42,926 bases of DNA. Origin: a virus. Shown piece after piece: positions 39,722 to 42,926 of the stretch. Both the position numbers and the translations under genes were made by a program. Under the pieces are notes generated by a model. That model did not search any database and was not told the origin of the DNA. It saw only the letters and a program-made list of their open reading frames with translations. Each line of letters opens with the position of its first letter. Position 1 is the stretch's first letter. The stretch spans positions 1 to 42,926 of IMG/VR virus record IMGVR_UViG_3300024273_000359; one strand, given 5' to 3'.

Positions 39722-39809
39722 TGGTGCGACTGGCGGGAATCGAACCCGCATGGGCGTTAGCCCGACAGATTTTAAGTCTGTTGTGTATACCTGTTTCCAC
39801 CACAGTCGC
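39722..39809 (-). tRNA. tRNA-Leu(UAA), complete with encoded CCA
   Basis: The minus strand folds as a full class II tRNA of 88 nt including CCA. The acceptor stem is GCGACTG/CAGTCGC, and a D-arm and anticodon stem ACAGA/TCTGT follow. The 7-base loop CTTAAAA contains anticodon TAA. There is a long variable arm (GGGC/GCCC), T-arm GCGGG/CCCGC with TTCGATT, discriminator A and genomic CCA. No defect is visible, so it may be a functional phage tRNA reading UUA/UUG. Its place beside the integrase gene also makes it a candidate integration (att) site, since T7-like temperate pelagiphages use tRNA genes. A typical attP would hold only the 3' part, so completeness is notable. Confidence 0.95.
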
Positions 39810-39903
39810 TTGTGTGCTGCTACCTTGGATGCATTTAACATCGCGGACACAGCGGGTTTTAAGACCTCCGTTCTCCAATTAAAACAACAACTTAGCATGG
39901 GAT

Positions 39904-40003
39904 TTGCCATTCATGGCATCTCACAATGGCAACTATATACATAATTCCTAATAGAAACATAGGGTTAGGGATGTGCCATTGCGAAATGCCATAGTGGCAC
40001 ATC
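39904..40003. repeat. Cluster of TGCCAT sites in two inverted repeats next to integrase
   Basis: The hexamer TGCCAT occurs five times in about 90 bp: plus orientation at 39905, 39974 and 39987, minus orientation at 39913 and 39926. A sixth near-copy lies at 39995. They form two dyads: TTGCCATT...AATGGCAA (39904-39932) and GATGTGCCA...TGGCACATC (39970-40003), the latter touching the integrase stop. This looks like integrase arm-type binding sites or a regulator operator rather than a terminator, because no T-run follows. Confidence 0.7.
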
Positions 40004-41030
40004 ACAAAACAAAGTCTTCTAAATCTGATGTTCCGGCGCTGAGTGTATCAGGTGCTAGGTGCATGTACCGCTCAGTTGTCAGGATGCTTGCATGCCCCAT
40101 CCAAGCTTTTATAAACGCTGAGTTCTTACCCTTCATGGCAAGCCGACTGGCACAGGTGTGCCGCAGCATGTGTACGACAAACTGAGGGTCTTTAGCGAAC
40201 CCCAGCTTATCGACCATAAGCTCCCAATGACGACGCAGCTGTGAATCAGTGAAGTCTTCAAAGATGCCAACCAAGCCGCTCAACCGTCTACGCTCAATGA
40301 TCTCTGTGACCCTCTTGGTAGTTGGAACCGCTCTGGCTTTGTTGGTCTTGGTCTCACCATGTTCTAAATGCAGCATGCCATTATAAAACTGATCAAACCT
40401 AACGTTCAAAAGCTCACTGCGACGGAACCCGCTATCTATTGCACATGCAGTGAAATCAGCCAGATCATGCGCCCCAGTCTTGGCACACCAGTCAAAGCAC
40501 TTCTTCTCTTCGTGGGGGTTTATAAACCGGATGCGATGCTCCGACTCTTTACGCCTTGGGAGCCTAGGTCGCCGATCAATAATTCCGTCCTCTTCAGCAA
40601 TCCTCAATAGGACTGAAATTGCCGACAGTTTACGGTTGATCGTCGCCCCAGTATTGCCAAGCTCCGCCAGCCTCACTGTGGCATCCCGTAGCACCTGTGT
40701 TGTCACATCCTTCGGGTGCATACGGTGATCAATGACGTTTAGGATTCCGCGAGTGGTTCCCTTGAGTTTGTCCTTCGACTTCGCATCCGCCCAGACGGTT
40801 TTCAATGCGATGTCAAACAACTTCTCAAGTGTTACACCAGCTGTGCTTACCGTATGTGCAACCTTTGGTTTTTGTGGTGAACTCTTAATGTTAGGCAACA
40901 TTCCCCGAACGGTAAGCTCACGGCGTTCCAAAGTTTCCGCAGCCCTGAGTGTGGATGCAGAACCTCGGTAGCGCTTGTCACCCGTCCCGATGGTCACGTA
41001 GAACCTGCCACGTCTTTCAACAATACTCAT
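40002..41030 (-). CDS. int: Tyrosine recombinase / integrase
   Basis: This 342-aa site-specific recombinase has an N-terminal arm-binding part (about 1-65), a SAM-like core-binding domain (65-160) and a catalytic domain with R203 (DSGFRRSELLNVR), K228, H287-x-x-R290 (HMLRHTCASRLA), H313 (MGHASI) and nucleophile Y322 (TTERYMHL). All catalytic residues are present, so it should be active. It would integrate or excise the phage at a tRNA or other site. It follows the small HTH regulator gene by 2 bases and probably shares its transcript. A promoter-like motif lies in its 5' third. Confidence 0.96.
   Translation of the reverse strand: MSIVERRGRFYVTIGTGDKRYRGSASTLRAAETLERRELTVRGMLPNIKSSPQKPKVAHTVSTAGVTLEKLFDIALKTVWADAKSKDKLKGTTRGILNVIDHRMHPKDVTTQVLRDATVRLAELGNTGATINRKLSAISVLLRIAEEDGIIDRRPRLPRRKESEHRIRFINPHEEKKCFDWCAKTGAHDLADFTACAIDSGFRRSELLNVRFDQFYNGMLHLEHGETKTNKARAVPTTKRVTEIIERRRLSGLVGIFEDFTDSQLRRHWELMVDKLGFAKDPQFVVHMLRHTCASRLAMKGKNSAFIKAWMGHASILTTERYMHLAPDTLSAGTSDLEDFVL
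40850..40863 (-). promoter_or_regulatory. Promoter-like motif inside the integrase gene
   Basis: Minus-strand GGTTGCACATACGG has one mismatch (C for A at position 12) and shares AAAGGTTGCACATA with the 36891 site. It encodes K-V-A-H-T of the integrase, so the match may be constrained by coding. If active, it would transcribe the integrase 3' half, tRNA and RNA polymerase from the phage enzyme. Confidence 0.35.
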
Positions 41031-41032
41031 GG

Positions 41033-41350
41033 TTATTCTCCCAATATCATTTTGACTAATTTTTTACCGGAATCGGTACAAGAGACATATCGAATCCTGC
41101 GATCCATCATGTCCTCTGTGTACTCAATAGCGCCCTTGCCCGTCCGTTTCTGACGGTTCCATGCGCTCCAATAGGACAAATGCCTACTGGCGGTAGCCAA
41201 GGTTAAATTTAAACTGTCAGCAACCTTCGATGGTGTCGTCTGACCTGCGTTGTAAACTTCTAGTATCACTGCTAATTTCGTCACCGACATGTCACTGTCG
41301 ATGGCGATCAAGCGGTTAACCAAATTCGTCATGTCCTGTATTTTCAACAT
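41033..41350 (-). CDS. Winged-helix (MarR-like) regulator upstream of integrase (105 aa)
   Basis: The protein reads SVTKLAVILEVYNAGQTTPSKVADSLNLTLATASRHLSYW, a typical helix-turn-helix with recognition helix LATASRHLSYW. A wing ending RRIRYVSCTDSGKKLVKMIL follows, the usual closing of MarR-type domains ('..R...V.LT..G..L'). AAGGAAAAATCCT precedes the ATG at 41350. Placed directly before integrase, it may control the lysis-lysogeny choice or integrase expression. No ligand or operator can be shown; nearby dyads at 39904-40003 are candidates. Confidence 0.8.
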   Translation of the reverse strand: MLKIQDMTNLVNRLIAIDSDMSVTKLAVILEVYNAGQTTPSKVADSLNLTLATASRHLSYWSAWNRQKRTGKGAIEYTEDMMDRRIRYVSCTDSGKKLVKMILGE

Positions 41351-41510
41351 AGGATTTTTCCTTCTCGCGAACCCTGCTAAGGGTTATTACAGTGTAGAGC
41401 CAGTTAATTTCTAGCCCTGAATTATGTACCAAGTACGTGGGGATTAGGTGTCGCCACCCCGCTCGTCCGATTTCAATAAATATCTCAATTCCAGTAAATT
41501 TAGCAAACAT
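41316..41510 (-). CDS. Possible small protein overlapping the regulator gene (64 aa)
   Basis: An ATG at 41510 follows AGAAGGGACAAGCAAAC, a reasonable ribosome site, and opens 64 codons (MFAKFTGIEIFIEIGRAGW...). It ends 35 bases inside the regulator gene in another frame. The aromatic-rich text with LVHNSGLEINWLYTVITLSR looks protein-like rather than random. Without it, 41351-41539 would be an untranslated leader of about 190 bp for the regulator. No family recognised. Confidence 0.45.
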   Translation of the reverse strand: MFAKFTGIEIFIEIGRAGWRHLIPTYLVHNSGLEINWLYTVITLSRVREKEKSYVENTGHDEFG

Positions 41511-41539
41511 GTTTGCTTGTCCCTTCTTCTAAATACTGA

Positions 41540-41776
41540 TCAAAGAATGATGAAAAAACATGTTAAGTTTCTTTCCATCGTATATTTTATGCTTTTGGTA
41601 AGCATTTCCAAACTAAGCGGATTTTCCATCCATTCAACCGCCGATGGTGTCATCGGTGTGACTTTGTAGTCTTGATCAACCCTGAACGTCCGTGGTTCGT
41701 CGCCGTTTGGCAGCGTGAACTCAATGAGCCAAGATTCCTGTATGACTTTAATGTCAACGCAGTACTCTATAGACAT
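41540..41776 (-). CDS. Small early hypothetical protein (78 aa)
   Basis: The start at 41776 is chosen because CAAAGGAGAAAAC precedes this ATG; the frame is open further upstream without a site. The protein starts MSIEYCVDIKVIQESWLIEF and continues FTLPNGDEPRTFRVDQDYKVTPMT, a beta-rich layout, then an amphipathic helix and a hydrophobic end (TCFFIIL). Function unknown. Confidence 0.7.
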   Translation of the reverse strand: MSIEYCVDIKVIQESWLIEFTLPNGDEPRTFRVDQDYKVTPMTPSAVEWMENPLSLEMLTKSIKYTMERNLTCFFIIL

Positions 41777-41817
41777 GTTTTCTCCTTTGGTCTTGGGGAA
41801 AATGCCCCAGAGAGACC

Positions 41818-41833
41818 TCAGCCAAGTGGCTGA
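41818..41833. repeat. Short hairpin carrying the early-region gene-end repeat
   Basis: TCAGCC-AAGT-GGCTGA is a 6-bp hairpin 28 bases after the 41861-42385 gene. Its minus-strand core ACTTGGCTGAGGTC is shared with sequences at three other early gene ends (near 42398, 42606 and 20/42874). No T-run follows, so it is not a standard terminator. Confidence 0.6.
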
Positions 41834-41860
41834 AGGCAATCTGTGGAACTCTCAGTTGTT

Positions 41861-42385
41861 TTACTTTGGTTTAGCGCCGGATAGCGAGGACATTTTGGAT
41901 AGTAAGGCGTTCAAGGGTTCATGCATGAGCGCTCTGGCGCAGCTAACAGTGATTGGGTAGAACTCCGTGCCGCTGTCACTCTCCTCTACCCGGTTGAGAT
42001 ACCGCTCAAAGAACTCCTTCACACACACCCGCAGTTCAGCGTCGCGCTGTTCCTGCTTTTTAATCCGCTCAACGATCAACTCAGCGAACTTTAGCTGTGA
42101 CGCTGTCAAGCTCGTCGGGTCAAAGCCGTTCGGCTCTGCTGCGATTAGTCCAGCCTCAATAGCTATTTGTTTAATCCGCTTTGTGAACTTCGTGGGTAGC
42201 TCTTCCGCTGCCGGGTTTAGGCGTTCAGCTTCCCCAATTCCCGCCTGTATGGCAGTTAATATTCCCAGCCTTGTTAGTGCAGCCAGTGCCTCCGGTGGGA
42301 AGTCAAACTGATAGTCTGCGCTGCCGTCTGCGTTCTCACGAATCAGTGACACAGAGCCGTTGCTCTTCATTGTTTCATCAGTCAT
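41861..42385 (-). CDS. Early hypothetical protein (174 aa)
   Basis: The protein is acidic and helical. It begins MTDETMKSNGSVSLIRENAD, followed by YQFDFPPEALAALTRLGILTAIQAGIGE and LKFAELIVERIKKQEQRDAEL. It ends LNALLSKMSSLSGAKPK. The N-terminal YQFDFPPEALAAL.R.GI resembles short host-takeover proteins in proteobacterial phages, with no known role. Its ATG overlaps the previous gene's TGA (ATGA). Confidence 0.75.
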   Translation of the reverse strand: MTDETMKSNGSVSLIRENADGSADYQFDFPPEALAALTRLGILTAIQAGIGEAERLNPAAEELPTKFTKRIKQIAIEAGLIAAEPNGFDPTSLTASQLKFAELIVERIKKQEQRDAELRVCVKEFFERYLNRVEESDSGTEFYPITVSCARALMHEPLNALLSKMSSLSGAKPK

Positions 42386-42594
42386 GCTTTGACCCCAGCC
42401 AAGTCAGCATCAAACGCCGCCTCAACCTCAACCTCATCCGCCAGCTTGCGTACAAAGTTGCAGCCTTGATGCACCCACGCACCATTAACCCATGTACGCT
42501 TAACCCAGATGCGCCCAGCAGACCCGTTGTAGTCGGCGATGCGTGATGTGTATTTTGTGTAGCCTCTTATAAAAGCTTTACTAGCCGCTTTCAT
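42382..42594 (-). CDS. Small early hypothetical protein (70 aa)
   Basis: A basic N-terminus (MKAASKAFIRGYTKYTSRI) is followed by RIWVKRTWVNGAWVHQGCNFV, a Trp-rich sheet-like segment, and an acidic tail ending DADLAGVKA. The C-terminal codons are shared with the 42591-42836 gene (DLA-x-VK). ATGA overlaps link it to both neighbours. No domain is recognised. Confidence 0.7.
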   Translation of the reverse strand: MKAASKAFIRGYTKYTSRIADYNGSAGRIWVKRTWVNGAWVHQGCNFVRKLADEVEVEAAFDADLAGVKA

Positions 42595-42836
42595 ACTTTG
42601 ACCTCAGCCAAGTCAGCCGCCTCGCCCTTGCCCCAATAGGTCTCAAGGTACTCACGCGCCACAGCTTCGCCCATGCGTTTGATCATGTGGTTGTAGCGGT
42701 CAGCGAGGTCAGCCATGCGCTTTAGCTCGGCTGTGGCTGCGTGTGCACCCTCTGGTGTGCCGAACTCGACGGTATGGCACAGCAGCGGCGTGATGTTCGA
42801 CCATGTGGGCGTGATGTCAATGTGCTTTGTTTTCAT
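42591..42836 (-). CDS. Small early hypothetical protein (81 aa)
   Basis: The protein starts MKTKHIDITPTWSNITPLLC and continues EFGTPEGAHAATAELKRMADLADRYNHMI. It is a helical type that I recall as frequent and uncharacterised in phages of Burkholderiales and related hosts. It ends AADLAEVKV, the repeated gene-end sequence. The ATG is preceded by AAGAGTAAACAAC. In a circular genome its upstream neighbour is the gene at 28-279. Confidence 0.75.
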   Translation of the reverse strand: MKTKHIDITPTWSNITPLLCHTVEFGTPEGAHAATAELKRMADLADRYNHMIKRMGEAVAREYLETYWGKGEAADLAEVKV

Positions 42837-42854
42837 GTTGTTTACTCTTGATGT

Positions 42855-42926
42855 GTTGGGTTGAAAGGGTCGCCAGCCAAGTCAGGCGGCTACTTTGGCG
42901 TTGCGCTCTACAGCCGCCAGCGCGTC
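42855..42926. repeat. Terminal direct repeat, right copy
   Basis: This is the second copy of bases 1-72, with one substitution (A at 42910). It carries the last codons of the gene annotated at 28-279, so no separate gene is called here. Confidence 0.9.

Noticed and set aside
39855-39880. A TTTTAAG echo of the tRNA anticodon loop near the integrase (possible second att half)
   Set aside because: Only 7 bases agree with the tRNA and no acceptor or T-arm follows; too short to call an att core.
39665-39910. An 81-aa minus-strand frame covering the tRNA
   Set aside because: It translates the tRNA (reading such as RVRFPPVAP from the T-arm is a known artefact), so it is not a gene.
1-42926. CRISPR arrays, insertion sequences, rRNA genes
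   Set aside because: No regularly spaced repeats with spacers, no transposase-like protein and no rRNA-like stretch were seen.

Overview
The window reads as one complete, or nearly complete, genome of a T7-like podovirus (Autographiviridae-type) of about 42.9 kb. Almost every gene is on the minus strand. The last 72 bases repeat the first 72 with one mismatch, so the contig most likely closes on itself and was opened arbitrarily inside the early genes. The gene set resembles the lineage of cyanophages and pelagiphages: a single-subunit RNA polymerase, T7-type replication and structural genes, a B12-dependent ribonucleotide reductase, ThyX, PhoH and an integrase. This points to an aquatic bacterial host, but the host cannot be named from the sequence alone.

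Read in the direction of transcription (high to low coordinates, through the contig joint), the layout is as follows. (1) A gene-free control region at 1768-2595 is rich in short repeats and is where the physical genome ends would be expected. (2) Small early genes run 1767->28 and then 42836->41540; several are under 45 codons and share a near-identical leader before the start codon. (3) A lysogeny-like block holds a helix-turn-helix regulator (41033-41350), a tyrosine recombinase (40002-41030), an array of TGCCAT sites and a complete tRNA-Leu(UAA) (39722-39809). (4) A leader with a 46-bp tandem repeat precedes the RNA polymerase (36927-39440). (5) The DNA metabolism block runs 36875->26652: SSB, endonuclease I, amidase/lysozyme, primase-helicase, DNA polymerase, exonuclease, ThyX, DUF3310, RNR and PhoH. 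(6) The virion block runs 26631->10991: gp6.7/7.3-like protein, portal, scaffold, a 3TM holin, capsid, tail tubes A and B, and internal proteins gp13-16. (7) Tail fibre, tail accessory and adhesin genes occupy 10946->6250. (8) A distal cassette runs 6250->2596 and contains a fatty-acid desaturase, a putative 2-oxoglutarate oxygenase, a membrane protein, and small and large terminase.

The most informative signal I found is a repeated minus-strand 14-mer, GGTTGCACATWAGG. It occurs before the RNA polymerase gene (twice), before the replication block, before the virion block and right after terL, with one variant inside the integrase gene. Its right half aligns with the T7 promoter core (CACTATAGG), so I propose it as the cognate promoter of the phage RNA polymerase. 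Terminator-like hairpins lie after the capsid gene (as in T7), after gp16, after RNR, after terL, and directly against the start codon of the primase-helicase.

Other points worth attention are the desaturase/oxygenase pair in the packaging cassette, an HExxH metallopeptidase motif inside the giant gp16-like ejection protein, an altered ThyX signature (KHK instead of RHR), and a Tyr-type DNA polymerase in a phage that carries an integrase. Start codons were chosen by Shine-Dalgarno sequence and gene overlap; several differ from the longest ORF. All homology statements come from reading motifs by eye, not from a database search.
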